Positions 1 to 12,430 of a stretch of 64,000 bases of DNA are shown here, piece after piece. A program made the translations under genes and the position numbers. Below the pieces are notes generated by a model. It saw only the letters and a program-made list of their open reading frames with translations. It made no database searches and had not been told where the DNA came from. The DNA lies in NCBI RefSeq assembly GCF_000204055.1, contig NW_006768788.1, positions 757,115-821,114 on the forward strand, given 5' to 3'. Source of the stretch: Melampsora larici-populina 98AG31 (lineage: Eukaryota; Basidiomycota; Pucciniomycetes; Pucciniales; Melampsoraceae). Numbering within the stretch: the stretch's first letter is position 1; the number at the start of each line of letters is the position of its first letter.

Positions 1-471
1 AAGCATATTTTTCAAGTGCTCCAAAGATGGTTTGAAATCCTCAAAGGCCTGCTCGGTGATGGGAAGTGCGAAGCGAACGATTTCCGGTAGCCCAGGTCCA
101 AGAGCGGGCTTCGATTCGAGGTACTGAGAGTCCTGAGGATTCTTTTTGTGTGAGTACAGATGGTACTCCAACCTAATCTTTCTTTCATTCTTCGCGGCGT
201 TCGTTTTGACCAATGGTTCGACCGAAGATTCAGGGATGTACGAACCGCCATCTTCAGGAGGCTGGCTTTCAGGCAACTCGGCAGCGGAAGAAGACCCGGT
301 GGGACCTTGACTGTTCCGACGATCAGGGCTGAAACCATCCAACAGAGTCAGTTTGGAAAACACCTCGAACGCACGTAAGTCCAGAATTACTTACGTTCGC
401 TTGATACGATTAAAATACTCATAACAGGCCTCTGTCCTAGCGTTCGGACTAGTCGAACGGGTGTTGACCAT
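1..471 (-). CDS. Partial protein of unknown function, 5' end, runs off the left edge
   Basis: Two exons on the minus strand: 471-395 (ATG at 471-469) and 328-1. The 66-nt intron begins GTAAGT and ends TTTCAG. The first exon starts MVNTRSTSPN and ends in a basic stretch. Joined in frame, the second exon stays open to the window edge and is rich in polar and charged residues (PDRRNSQG, then KTNAAKNERKIR). Without the intron the frame meets a stop right after exon 1, which supports splicing. A short N-terminus of this kind is often seen at the start of fungal retroelement Gag proteins, but no domain is visible, so it may equally be a host gene. It is divergent from the gene starting at 767, with a shared upstream region of about 295 bp. 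Confidence 0.45.
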
Positions 472-766
472 CTTGAAAAAAGTACCGGTATGAAGAAAAT
501 ATAACAATAAGGAGACAAGATTCCAAACTCGATAAGGACAAAGACCCGGTTGACCTGGAAGGACAAGAAATTTTGCTAAGTTTTTTTTCAATTGCGAGAC
601 GAAAGAACCCAGCATTTCCACTCACAGATCTGTCACCAGCTGTCACGGCTTTCGAACCGGCTTGTTCAAAGACCAACTTCGAAGCTGCAAATGGGGTGCT
701 CACTGCTGACCTTTTGGCTTCTTTGTGTTTCTTTCTGCTTTTCGCCTCCAGAAACCCCAAGTCAGC

Positions 767-2451
767 ATGATGCGACCATCCCAATTTCAATCGCCTGCTT
801 CTTCTAACTATGATCGGCTTACCTTGAACGCCAATCCACGAGTGCGCCGGGCCTCCAATGCTTTTGGCTTGGATTATGAAGCACCTCAACAAACCCCGCC
901 GAACCTTCGAAATACAAACTTCCAGATGATGGGCAACCACAATTTCAGCGGAGAGCAAGAGCCGAACTATTGCGAGGTGTTAGAAGACTCACCTCACAGC
1001 ACCCCAACTATCTCGCAAGGCCCAGGTGCACAAGCAGGCCGAAATGATATGGACTTTGTCGATGTAGACAGAGTGTCCGAGACGATTTCCAGGATCGGAG
1101 AAACTTTTGGTCTAAGTACAGCAGATAAGTTAGAGGTCCAAAAGATATACGAGGTAAGAATCAAACAAAGATTCGATATCATATCATAAGTAATTGAAAG
1201 TATATGATACTTATCATATACTTTCTGTGTTTTAGCAACCAAACAACTTTGCACGTGAGGTAGCAAAGGTGTGTTTTTTCCGATCTCAGCTCGCGAGACT
1301 TGAAGACACAATATTAGAAAGAAACATGACATCGACCACTACTGGACCCCAAGCAATTCCACCTGATCATCGAGAGGCCAAGTGGCAAGGAACCAATAGT
1401 GTCCGAGTAAGTCACAGTTTAACTTTATTACAATCATCATGATATCTTACCCATGATTTGAAGCTTTTCATCCGCAATAAAATCAAAGATGCCCTCCTAA
1501 GTAGTTCCATACAAGCATATGCATCCAACTTTACCACCACCAATGATCCGATTCTTGATTCTCTTGAGAACCACATTGTGGTAAGTCAGGCAATCCATTT
1601 ACTATTACCCAACATGAGCTTCTCCGCCAATGATCACCAATTTCAGGAGATTATCAAGAAAGAGGTGACCAAGGTCCCAAATTATAACCTCCCTGAAGGA
1701 TTTCGAGAAGAAGATCCATCTGCCGACACCGCTGTGCGAAAGGTCATTAAGGAAATCGCCAAGTCGGAGCGCTGTAGATTTCGAGAACATGTGAGTCATT
1801 TACAAATCAAATAAACAGTATTTTGATAACTCACATCACATGTACCAAACAGCTTCTGAACAACATCATTAACCCACCTATGAATTCCAAGGTTATGAAG
1901 ATTTTCGACTTATTATATGACCTCGTCCTGAAAAGACCTCGGAATTACAAGAAAACCCCCACAGACGTCTGGACCAACACCTCGGTTCCAGACAAAGCTA
2001 GGATCACGCTTTTGGTGAGCTATCTGAAGTTTGTGTCATTACAGAGCGCCGCACTCATTACGCACTCATTACAATCAATCGAATGTAGCGGCTTGAAGCA
2101 ACCCTTCACGTTCTTCAACCAAAGGACGCTACGCAACCTCTTAAAGGCCCCTCTAAACAGAAATCGGAACGATCCATGTGGGAGAAAGTCGACGAGCGTC
2201 TTACCTGGATCCGGGGACTTAGTCCTGACCACCAAAAGTTGTGAGTTCTTTACTTACCTTCCCTTACTCACCTTCCTCAAACCAAACCGACCTTTTGTAT
2301 TTACAGGTTTTACCACTGGATCGTCCAATACGACGCGAAGATTTTCACCGGGGCAGAGACTTTCCAACAAATTAAAGAGCGTGTGCGAGGACACATACAT
2401 ATACTCAATCCCGAAGAATTCGCCAAATGGATCATAGAAGGATGTAATTGA
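767..2451 (+). CDS. Seven-exon protein of unknown function (425 aa)
   Basis: Exons 767-1153, 1236-1406, 1464-1580, 1647-1790, 1853-2014, 2089-2240 and 2307-2451 join with GT-AG introns of 57-82 nt into one open frame of 426 codons, ending TGA at 2449-2451. The first ATG of a tandem ATGATG (767) is taken as start. The N-terminus (about 90 residues) is low-complexity and polar. The rest is predicted mostly helical and has charged segments (for example REVAKVCFFRSQLARLED), with a C-terminal part beginning FYHWIVQYDAK. I recognise no catalytic motif, signal peptide or membrane segment. The many short in-phase exons look like the large lineage-specific families of rust fungi; that is an impression, not a database match. 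All seven exons keep frame, so the copy appears intact. Confidence 0.75.
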
Positions 2452-3532
2452 TTGAAATCAATGATACATACATATCCTTTCAGTAATGTTATCAGTTGTT
2501 TAGCACCAAACATGTCTTTCTCATATCACGTTGGATGATAATTATATAATTATCCAGTTTATCTTTTTAGTCAAATCTTTTTCAAATAAACTTTGTTTCC
2601 AACCAATCTACATACGTGAGCTGTTGTTAGATATCTAACAATCCATAAGAAGACCAATGTACATTTGTACTCGTCTTTCTTCTGATCTCTGATTGATGAC
2701 TATGCCACTTGTCTATTTTCTCGATCTTATCCTCTTATTGTTTTGCGCGATTTATCCATAGTCTTTTGTTCGTTCATTTCCAAAAGAAATTCAGAATAGT
2801 GATATAGGAATGAAATTGAAATCCGAATACATTCAATCTTTAAAGCCACTATTCGATTTTCGAAAACAATATATACATTTTAATAAGGCCTCTCCGTATC
2901 ATGGGGCTTTATTAACTGCCCACTTCTACAGTCACAGCCTATCATCACAATCAACAGACAGGTGAACCGATGAAACCCACCGGCTATCGTCTTCCTAACC
3001 CTACCCCCAAAACGTTCCTGGAACGGCATCGGGGACCGGAGGGAGCGGTGCCGACAGATTTTCCAAAGCCGTTCCAGCACCGTACCAGGCCGTTCCAGGG
3101 ACCGAGTTTAGGAGTCACCAAGCTGGTTTGCCATCACCGCCGAAAACGGTGATGGGAACCGCTTTCGTGCGGTCCCATCTGAGATCGTTTCAGAAACGAC
3201 CCAAATGGTTTAAAACCGTGACGGCAAGAAAACGGGTTCGAAAACCGTTTTCTTGCCGTAGGTTTACCCCCTGGTGTAGTCATAGTAGTGAGTGTGACTG
3301 AATTTCTAAAAATACGATTTGTAAGAGTCTGTTACAAGTTGTATTTTTAGAAATTTAAAGGTTTTGAAAATTTAAAATTTAAATCGATACTTTGTCACAC
3401 ACAGCCAGCACGCCAAATCTTGTTTTGACTACGGAGGCCCTTCACATCTTCAAACCTTTTCTATATAAACATCACCTTCATCTTACAACAACATATCATT
3501 CAATCCTCCTCAATCAAACAATATCACCTCAA
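2452..3532. other. Intergenic region with GC-rich hairpin block
   Basis: No gene is seen. Between about 2950 and 3290 the base composition turns G+C-rich compared with its flanks. It holds perfect inverted repeats: CATCACCG (3132-3139) with CGGTGATG (3147-3154), and a 14-bp arm pair at 3222-3235 and 3245-3258 around a 9-nt loop. This composition shift suggests an old small mobile element, but no clear ends were found. The last 130 bp before the kinesin start are C/T- and A-rich, as expected for a fungal 5' UTR. Confidence 0.5.
3301..3355. repeat. Perfect 15-bp inverted repeat (cruciform or terminator-like)
   Basis: AATTTCTAAAAATAC at 3301-3315 is exactly mirrored at 3341-3355. The 25-nt spacer contains a further short pair (TTGTAA/TTACAA), so the whole 55 nt can fold into one long stem. 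It lies 178 bp upstream of the kinesin ATG. It could be a small foldback element or a transcription stop for the gene at 767-2451. Confidence 0.55.
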
Positions 3533-6500
3533 ATGGCATCTGGCCTACCGAACGATCGTCGTACTTCGGCTATCCCTACTTCAGGTCGAACTACTCCTAT
3601 CATTCAAGCTGGTCGGATCACTCCTTCTCTCGTCGGTCATCCTTCTCAACGCTCTTCTACCCCTTCTGGTATTCCATCTCGTTCTACACCCTCTTCAGTC
3701 ACTTCTCTTAGACCGTCAGGTTCAGCAACCGGTCGTCGTGAAACTATCGGTCTCGCCTCACCTTTGTATCAATCTCAACCCATCGTCACCTTCAATCCAC
3801 TCTCTCAATCTGCTTCAAGCTCTTCAGCTCAATCTACAAGAATAGGTTTACCCTCTCCCAGTCCTACTCTTCAACAGACCAACTTCTCTTCTCTTCAACC
3901 CATCTGGTCTCCCACTGAATCCTCTGCGAATTCTTCACAAGCCTCTTCAAATTCTACTACTGTCCAAGTTGTTTTGAGAATTCGTCCTTCTGCATTCGAT
4001 AGTAATGTTCCAACTCGCTTTCAGCGTACTGTCTTGAGCGCGGTCAGTCTTTCATCCTCTGTATACCTCCCGATCTGAATTCTAACGCTCCTTTTCATCA
4101 TACAGCTCAATTCAAGTACGGTTGCTATAGAAAATCCTGTTCAATCCACCTCTACAGCTTCATCATCTACACCCAATGCCAGTCAAGGTCACAAGGCGAT
4201 CCAACGTTTCACATTTGATCGTGTCTATTCTCCTGAAGAAGGCCAGGAATCCATTTGGGGATCAGTAGAATCCTTGGTCTCACGCTTCCTTGAGGGTTAT
4301 AATGTAACTGTTTTAGCCTATGGTCAAACATCATCCGGAAAGTCATACACGATGGGAACAGACCGTCTCTCTCCATCCGACCTCACTGATTTTGAAGCGG
4401 ACGATACCCTCGAATTGTCATCTGAACGCATAGGAATCATTCCTAGGGCTGTTCATAATATCTTCCATCGGATTCGTCAACTTCCACCTTCATCTAACCA
4501 GACCACGATCAAGACCAGTTATGTGGAAATCTATAATGAGGATCTTATCGACCTCGTGGCCTCTTCCTCCTCACAGTCCACACAACTTCCTCAGGTTACC
4601 ATTAGGGAAGATAAAGATGGCAAAATTATTTGGTCAGGTCTTAAGGAGATGAAGGTCTCAAATGCTAGTGACGTATTGGACCTCTTGCAACGTGGTAGTT
4701 CGGCTCGTCAGACCAATTCTACTGAAATGAATGCACAATCTTCTCGATCACATGCCATCTTCAGTCTCAGTCTCACTCAAAAGAAACCTAGTGGTGGCAA
4801 CAGTTTATCCGCTTCCCTTAATCATTCTGGACGGCGTAGTCAGGTCTCTAGTCCCACTCCTGGTAGTCGGGCCGAACCTTCTGTCTCATCCCTCGACTCA
4901 GAATGGGTTACCGTCACCAGCAAGTTCCATTTTGTCGATCTTGCTGGGAGCGAACGTCTCAAACGTACGTCTGCTGTGGGTGAAAGGGTCAAGGAAGGTA
5001 TTTCCATCAATGTGAGTTATCATGACTTTCCCTTTTATTTCGATTGCTATTTTCCACAATATAGTATCAAGAAGGATCCTATAGTTGTTTTCATGGGGAA
5101 TGTTGTGTCATCTCGACTCAAATTGCGACCAATTTGCATTGCTTTCTTCCCTTGGAAAATCTTCCCACGCGGATTTCTCACTTAAATTTTCCGGAGTCAT
5201 GTATTCCCAATTTTCCCCAATGCTGCTCTACTCTATTACCACGGTACTGACCTCATTAATCTTCTTTTATTCTACCGATCATTCTATCCGATGCCTTCTG
5301 GTGACTCACTCGATCGCCATTACCCTCCTTCACCAAACACGCATATCTCACTTTTCAGTCAGGTCTACATGCTTTAGGCAACGTCATCTCGGCACTCGGA
5401 GATCCTTCAAAAGCCAAAACTACTACTCATATTCCTTATCGTGATAGTAAACTTACGCGACTCCTTCAAGACAGTCTCGGAGGCAACGCTCATACCCTCA
5501 TGATCGCATGCGTATCACCCATTGAGTACAATGTACGTCGTTTCCTTAAAGCTCATCTATCTAATTTCCAGTATCTTCTCCTTTCGATTCCATACCCTGT
5601 TTCTTGCCGGTCTTCTTGGATTGACTTCACAATGGTGCCAAACAAGTCATAGAGATTTCAGGTTTTGTTAAAATATCAGTAACTCTTCTCTGATCGTTAC
5701 GATTTGCCCGGCCTGATCTTTACACCTGCGTAACATCTTCCTCATGCGCCGGTTCCGTTCATGTCATTTCTTGTTACATCGCTGCTTGTACTGTGCCACA
5801 ATCGCAAGTCTGTCTTTGAATGTGACTTGAGATCATAGCTCTTCATCCCCCATAACCGCTTCCGCACCCGTATACCAATATACACATCGTTGAACTTGTA
5901 GGACTGTAAGCTGACTTTCCGATCTTTCCTTTGACCGAATGACGTCGATCCATCTCAGCTCAATGAAACGCTGAACACTGTCAAGTATGCCAACCGAGCT
6001 CGGAATATCAAGAACCGAGCTGAAGTAAACGCTATCGAAGCAGGCTGGGAGGATGTTGAATATCTGCAAGCGACCGTCATCAAACTCAGGAAAGAGCTTG
6101 CGAATCTTAAGAACGGTCTTGGAATCACTGACATATCAGGACAGGCTCGTACCCTCGGCGCCATCGATGAAGAAGCTGATGAACGTGCCCCACGCTTTCT
6201 TGAGCTTCAGGGTCATCTAAGCGAGCTGCAAGCAAAGTATGCCAAAACAATAGCGGATCTGGCACAGGCCCAGAATAACCTCAGTCTCTTGGAAGGCTCC
6301 AGTAGGTCAATCAGTCAGTCAGACTTTGAAGGCATGATTCAACCTGTTGTAGAGGAGTACGAAAAATCAATCACTGCACTCGAATCACAACTCGCCCTGA
6401 CGAAGGCGGCATTAGTTCATTCGGAACAATCTATGAAGGAACTGGATGACAAGCTAATGCACGAACAAATGATCAACGAATCAAATTCAAATGTGATCAG

Positions 6501-9500
6501 TGACTTGAAAACCAGAGTGGGTCGATTGATCGAACGCGAGGCGACCAATGAAGTCTATATCAAAGACTTGGAAGAAAAACTTCGGTTTATGTCGGATTCG
6601 GACGAGACATCCTCCGGGATGGTCACTGAGCTGAAAAAGGAGATCATCAAATTGAAGGAAACTGAAGCTAAATCGGAAAAGTATATCAAAGATCTCGAAT
6701 TGAAATTCTCAAAGGATGAAGAAGCTCATTCTACCTTGAAGGCTCGGGTCGATCAATTTGAGGCTCAACTGGCTCGCAAAGAGGAAGTGATCGAGGAGCT
6801 TCAGCTAAAGTATAACGCTCTTAGTGCTGGGGCGATTGAAGATAATACGGGTCTCTCTGACCAGCAAAAAACTCTCATAGCTGAATTGGACGAGCGAGAA
6901 GAAAAGTTGAGAGTTTTAGAAGGTGTGTGTCTAGTTTTTAGAATTTGCCATTTCATCGCTTACACTTATACATACTTTCCCTTCTTTCAATCTTGATCAT
7001 CTATTATTTTCTTCAGCTGCACTTAAGGAGTTTCAAGATCAAAAACAACAGATTGAACAACAGAAAGCACAATTGGAATCCGCACCTGCAGCAAGTACTG
7101 ATACGACTCCTCAGGCTTCTTCGGCGCCCACTGCGTCCGTGCCTGTCGCAACTTTGTCTGCTAAAGCGACTCAGCCGGCCAGCTTACCAGATAAGGCTGC
7201 TCCCCATCGTTCTGTTTCACCCGGCAGCTTCACTCCTCCTGCCACCCCTGCATCTTTCTCTGCTATCGCCTCCTCTTCTCGATATCCGACTCCAGCAAAA
7301 GGCCCGGCTTACGACGATGATATGAAGAAGCGATTCCGTGAACTGCAAGAGCGATACGAACTAACAGTCAGCGAATTAGATCAAGTTCAGACTAAATACA
7401 ACAACTCATTGAAAGAACTTGACGACCTATCAGCTCAACTTGATGAATCTCGACTCATGCAGCCTACACCTACTTATCATATCAGTCGAACGTCGTCAAC
7501 CTCCTTGGCTGGTTCAACAACTGAACAATCACCCTTACCATCACCCATACCTTCCTCACCGGGAAATCATCACCGGTTTCCTAATAACAATGCCCTACCT
7601 GTCAAGGGATTCGGTACACCTGTGAACAAAACGTCCCAATCCAGGTCGTCTTCTCCCCACGATGAGGATTTGCAAGAATCGCTACAATCTCCTGACCTTT
7701 CGATGAATTCTCCTCAACAACTTTCCGGAAGTGAGACACCCGTCCGTACGTTGAGTCTAGGGTCTATTGCGGTAGTCGGTGGCGGTGTTGGACCAAGGAC
7801 ATATCGTTCAACTCAATTCACCAATGGTACCTCTGCACGCTACATGGCTCGTCAAAGCTCTAGCTCAGGCAGTATTACTGGCAATAACTCTCACCATGTG
7901 ATGCAGACTTCCCAATCACTACATGGTCGCTCCTTATCACTCTCGCTATCTCAAGACATATCAAAAGTCATCGTCGCGGGTAATCGAGCTACTCTTCTCG
8001 TGGCCACCTCTCCGCATTCACCACGACCGATCTCACCTCAGACAGGTCGGGTCATGTTGGGCGGAAGCGAAACTCCACACCTTGGTAGAAGCTATGAGAG
8101 TCTCGAAAAAGAAGTAATTCAACTCCAAGAAGTCTTGAAGGATCGCGAAGAAGAAATTCGGACATTAGAGCAGTCCATCCGAGACCTTCATCGTCAGAGT
8201 GAATCTCTCAATAACGCTCGTCTGCTGGGGTTGATGGATGAAACAAAGCGGACCGATGAAACTATCTCAACTCTTGATCAGCGAGAAAGTACGGCGAGTC
8301 CAACTTCAGATGGAATGACCAAAGAATCACACGAAGGAAAGGATAGCAGCTCGAGTGATCCCCATCCGTCTTCGGCTGATACACTCAATCGGATCAAGGA
8401 GAGCTTTTATGGCCGATCTGGTTCGATAGACAGTTATGGCACTGATAAACGAGATTCATTATTACCTGTGGATTCGTGCGATACTAGTATGACTGATAAC
8501 AATTCGAAAAACATCCAACGACTTGATGATTTGATGAGATCGATGGCTCAAAAAGAATCAGCTCATTTAGAACTGATTGAGACTTTGAGGGATCAACTTG
8601 GAGTGAGTCAGAAAGCACACGACGAGTTGGTCAAACTCTCTCGAGATCAAGTTGCAAATATGTCAAGTGAAATCGAAGGACTCAGAGGTAAATTGGGAGA
8701 ACAAGACGGTTTGGAAGCACAGCTGAATGAGATGGAGCAAGGCTTGATGGCCAAAGAGAAAGAGTTGGAGGTAGTGAAGGATGAAGTGAAACGAGTGATG
8801 TTAGAGACCGAGACTAACCTGGTGAACCGACATGAGATCGAGTTGGAATCATTGAGGGCAAGTCAATTGAGCGAAATTGAGCGATTGAAAGGCGAACACA
8901 AGGATCTTCTTGAGCGATTAGTTGAGGCGTCGGAAGTCAAGCTGAGAGCGAAGGAGCAAGAGCTGAAAGACTTGGAATCGAAATGGGAAACTCGCTTGAA
9001 GGAAGAACTCGAGTTACAGGCTTCAGCTCACCAGACATCCTTGGAGGAAGTACGTTTGGTTAGTGTGCGGGAGGGATTGGAAGAGATGAAACAGAAACAT
9101 GATGCTGAATTGGCGGAGATAGTTGTGCAAGTGGAAGCCAAGGAAGTGAGACTGTCGGCCTTGTTGACGGAGCTAGAGGCAAAGGAATCTGGACTGAAAG
9201 CCATGGAGAGTGACCATTCAAGCAAGATTCAGGAATTACAACTCAAATTGGAACAAGCGATGAGTTCGAATCCTGATCAGCTGAAATCATTGGAGGCTGA
9301 GATTGAGGGGAGACTAAGGGGCGAGATTGAAAAGATGAAAGCGTCACATGCACAGGAATTGGCTCAACATTTTGCTGAAGTAGAGGAGAGTCGATCACGT
9401 TTGGCAGAGGAGCAGTCTCAAACCATTGAAGAGTTGGAAGTAGCACATGAACAACAGATTGAAGAGATCCGAGCTGAACATGAAGAGATTCTGGTGGCAT

Positions 9501-11130
9501 CACTTACTGAACTGGATGCGCGCCGGACGCGAAAGTTTGAAGCCAATTTAGCTGCTCTACAGGCTCAACATGAATCCGAGTTGCAATCAATCCAATCACA
9601 ACAAAACCGCCAAGCGGATGAGAATGAGACTCGGTCAGGATCAGGATCAGTACGTATGATTTCGTTTTTTTAGATTGATTTATAATACTTGGCTAATGGA
9701 ACACTTGACGGCACGCGCAACAGGATATGAAGATTGAACAGCTACGACTGGAATATGAGGAACAAATCGAAAGACTTAAACTTGAACACCAAACTACTTT
9801 TACATTCGAGCTCAAAAATGCGAGAGAAGCGGATCAGAAGCGGATAGAACAGCTTTCAACAGAGGTGAGAGCATTGAAGGAAGCAGGATCAAATCCTAGC
9901 GAAGCTGAGACCGAACTACAAGAAGCGCTTGATGCACTCTCCACACTTGATAAGGCCTTACTTGAATCACAAGTCGAACGAGAAAGGCTGATGAAGGATT
10001 TGAAAGCGAGCATTGTGGCGAAGGAACAAGCTCAATCGGAACTTGGTTCGATGAAGGTAGAACGAGATCAGATGGCAGAAGAGAGGGATCGATTAGCGGC
10101 GATGAAAGGAAGAATGATGAGTGATGAGTTTGAAGGGATGACGAAATCTCGAATAGGAGGTGGAAGCGTTCTTAGATCCGATTCACCTTCCTTGGTCATG
10201 CAACGCAATCCACACTTGATGATGGCACAAAACAAAGCTCCACCTACACCACCACCTACGATGCCACCACCACCATTACCTACGACTTTACCACCGTTAC
10301 CGAGCAATGGTAGACCGGCAGAACGATCAAGTAACACATCTAGTCAGTTGAGTCGAACTAATAGTAATAGTGGACGTGAGTCACCATCGACGAGTGTTGG
10401 AACCAATAGTTTAGTCGAATCTGTTAGTATGGATCCTAGAGTGTTGAAAAAGATTGAAGATCAAGAAAATGCTGTAAGTTTGATGATTGAATCTGTTCCC
10501 TTCTGAAGAGAGCAAGAGAGACCAAAGAGATTGATTTTATTTTTTTATTTTTTCTAGATTGCTAAGCTTTCAAAACAATTATCACATTGTGAAGTAGATC
10601 TTAAATCAAATATTGATTTAGTTGCCAATCGTAAGTGTCTTTTTTTATAAAATTTCTTCTCATAAAGTCTAAATGAGATTTTTTTGACATTTCTCAATAA
10701 ATCTCTTCAATCGATATCTATATATAACAGTGGAATCCGCCTTAAATGATACCGAAAGGAATTTAAGAAAATCACGATTACAGATGAATGAATTAGTCAA
10801 AGAACGAGATAAATTGAATTCGATGAATGATCAATTAAAACAAGAATTAAATCGAGCGAATTTAGAAGTGGAGAATGTAAGGAATAATGTGATGGCAGAG
10901 AAAGTGGAATTTGAGAATCGATTGGGTGAAGAACGTAGAGCTAAAGAAAGTGCTAAGAAGTTATTGGAAGCTAGAATGGAAGAAATGCAGAATAGTAGGA
11001 TGACGAGAAAGAGTAAATTTAAGTAAGTCTTGACTTTGGCTTTGGTTGTTTTTTTTTTGGCAAAATACGGCTTTTATTGATTCTTGGGTTTCGTGTGTTT
11101 TTTTTTTTTGGTTTTTTTAGTTGCTTTTAA
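3533..11130 (+). CDS. Kinesin-4 family motor protein with long coiled-coil tail (2103 aa)
   Basis: A plus-end-directed microtubule motor of the kinesin-4 (KIF4/KIF21-like) type. Exons: 3533-4042, 4106-5011, 5359-5532, 5959-6922, 7017-9649, 9724-10473, 10558-10630, 10731-11022 and 11121-11130; all junctions are GT-AG and the sum is 2104 codons. After a Ser/Thr/Pro-rich leader of about 140 residues, the motor domain shows the P-loop GQTSSGKS (about 243-250), switch I NAQSSRSH (about 379-386), switch II DLAGSE (about 447) and, in exons 3-4, [16 protein letters not shown] and [15 protein letters not shown], which are typical of kinesin-4. An insertion of about 40 Ser-rich residues sits before switch II. 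Heptad-rich coiled coil fills most of 540-850 and 1190-1830, and a poly-Pro patch lies near 1900-1920. The last exon is only 10 nt and gives the C-terminus KSKFNCF. Introns 2 and 3 (347 and 426 nt) are long for this locus. The start at 3533 was chosen over an upstream in-frame ATG because the codon-like pattern begins here. Confidence 0.93.
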
Positions 11131-12430
11131 GCAAGCTGAGCTTGAATGATTCTCGATTTTTTGTTTTTCTTCTTTCGTCCTTGTTTGATCTTATGATTTT
11201 ATGTGTCTCTGTGTGTGTGTGTGTGATTTTGTTCATTGACTCTTTTTCTTTAATAGATTTATAAATCATGATACAATATCTTTAAACTCTTTTTTTCTTA
11301 TCTTTGCTCTCTGTCTCTCTGTCTCTCTCTCTGTCTCTCTCTCTCTCTCTCTTCGTCTTACTACAATTCAGAAACCTTTTCTTTGCTGCATCTTGTGTTC
11401 TTTAATTCAACGTTTTCATGTGTTTTTTTTTATTCTAAATCAAGTTAAGAAAGTGATTTTGGTTTGTGTGTGTTTGTGTGTCATTGAACTTTGGTTATTG
11501 TCGTTTTGGATTGTTGATTATATATGTAATCATCAATTCTGTTGTGTTTTTTGTTGGTTATGGTTGGATATACAATTTTTTTTATTTTCGAAATCTTTCT
11601 TTCTTTTTTTTTCTCGAAATCTTTTGATCATGTTTTTCTTTTCTTAAGGGGTTTCTTTTTTCACGGTTTTTTTTTATGATTTTTGATTTTATATAATATC
11701 ATATGAATGGATTGAATTTTTTTATATTTATATGTTATGAGAAAAAAAAATGAAAATGGTTAAAAAAAAATTATAGGTTTGTAGGTTTATGGATTGGTTA
11801 GGTGTTGATTTTGATATTATTAAGGAAAATGGATTTGTTGTGTGGATCATAAGATAATTGGGATATCGTAAAAGAATATGATTGTTTTTTTTATTTGTTA
11901 ACTTATAAGGAAAGGTTTGATTGTCAGATAAGATCAAAGAGTTTGATAAGCTTATTCTTAAATCTATTGTAAATCTCATTGAACAAGTCAAGTGATCTCA
12001 TGAATCATGATAGATTTCTACACTTTACTTTACTTTTCACTTTATTGAATCTTTTAAAGTAATCAACTAAGAAATTGAACTCCTTGTTGCAATATATAAA
12101 GTGTGGTGAATATCTAGAGATATATTGCACCATATGAAGAAATTTAGAGTGAATGATTGAACTTATTTGAAGAGATTAAAGTTTTGAATTACAGAGGGAA
12201 AGGAAAATAGCTGTGACAGGTTATACATATGTATTCGGTACAGTATCGTCAAGAATTAGAATACTCATTGGCATTTTACATAAGCGTGAAGGAAGTATCT
12301 CATTCTGAACACCATCGATTTCAAGTTTCCATTGAAGACGGCACTTTCGATCGAAAAGATACTTATATCTTTCTGGTTGGAGAATGTAAACAAACTTAAA
12401 CTAACCAATCAACACTCAAAGAAAATCAAG
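11131..12430. other. Intergenic region with dinucleotide microsatellites
   Basis: This is the 3' flank of the kinesin and the 5' flank of the PAS gene. It is T-rich up to about 11770. It contains a (TG)n run at about 11210-11225 and an interrupted (CT)n/(GTCTCT)n run at about 11306-11352. No coding region is supported; open frames here are low-complexity. Confidence 0.6.

Noticed and set aside
11205..11355. TG and CT runs as regulatory elements
   Set aside because: Plain microsatellites without further support.
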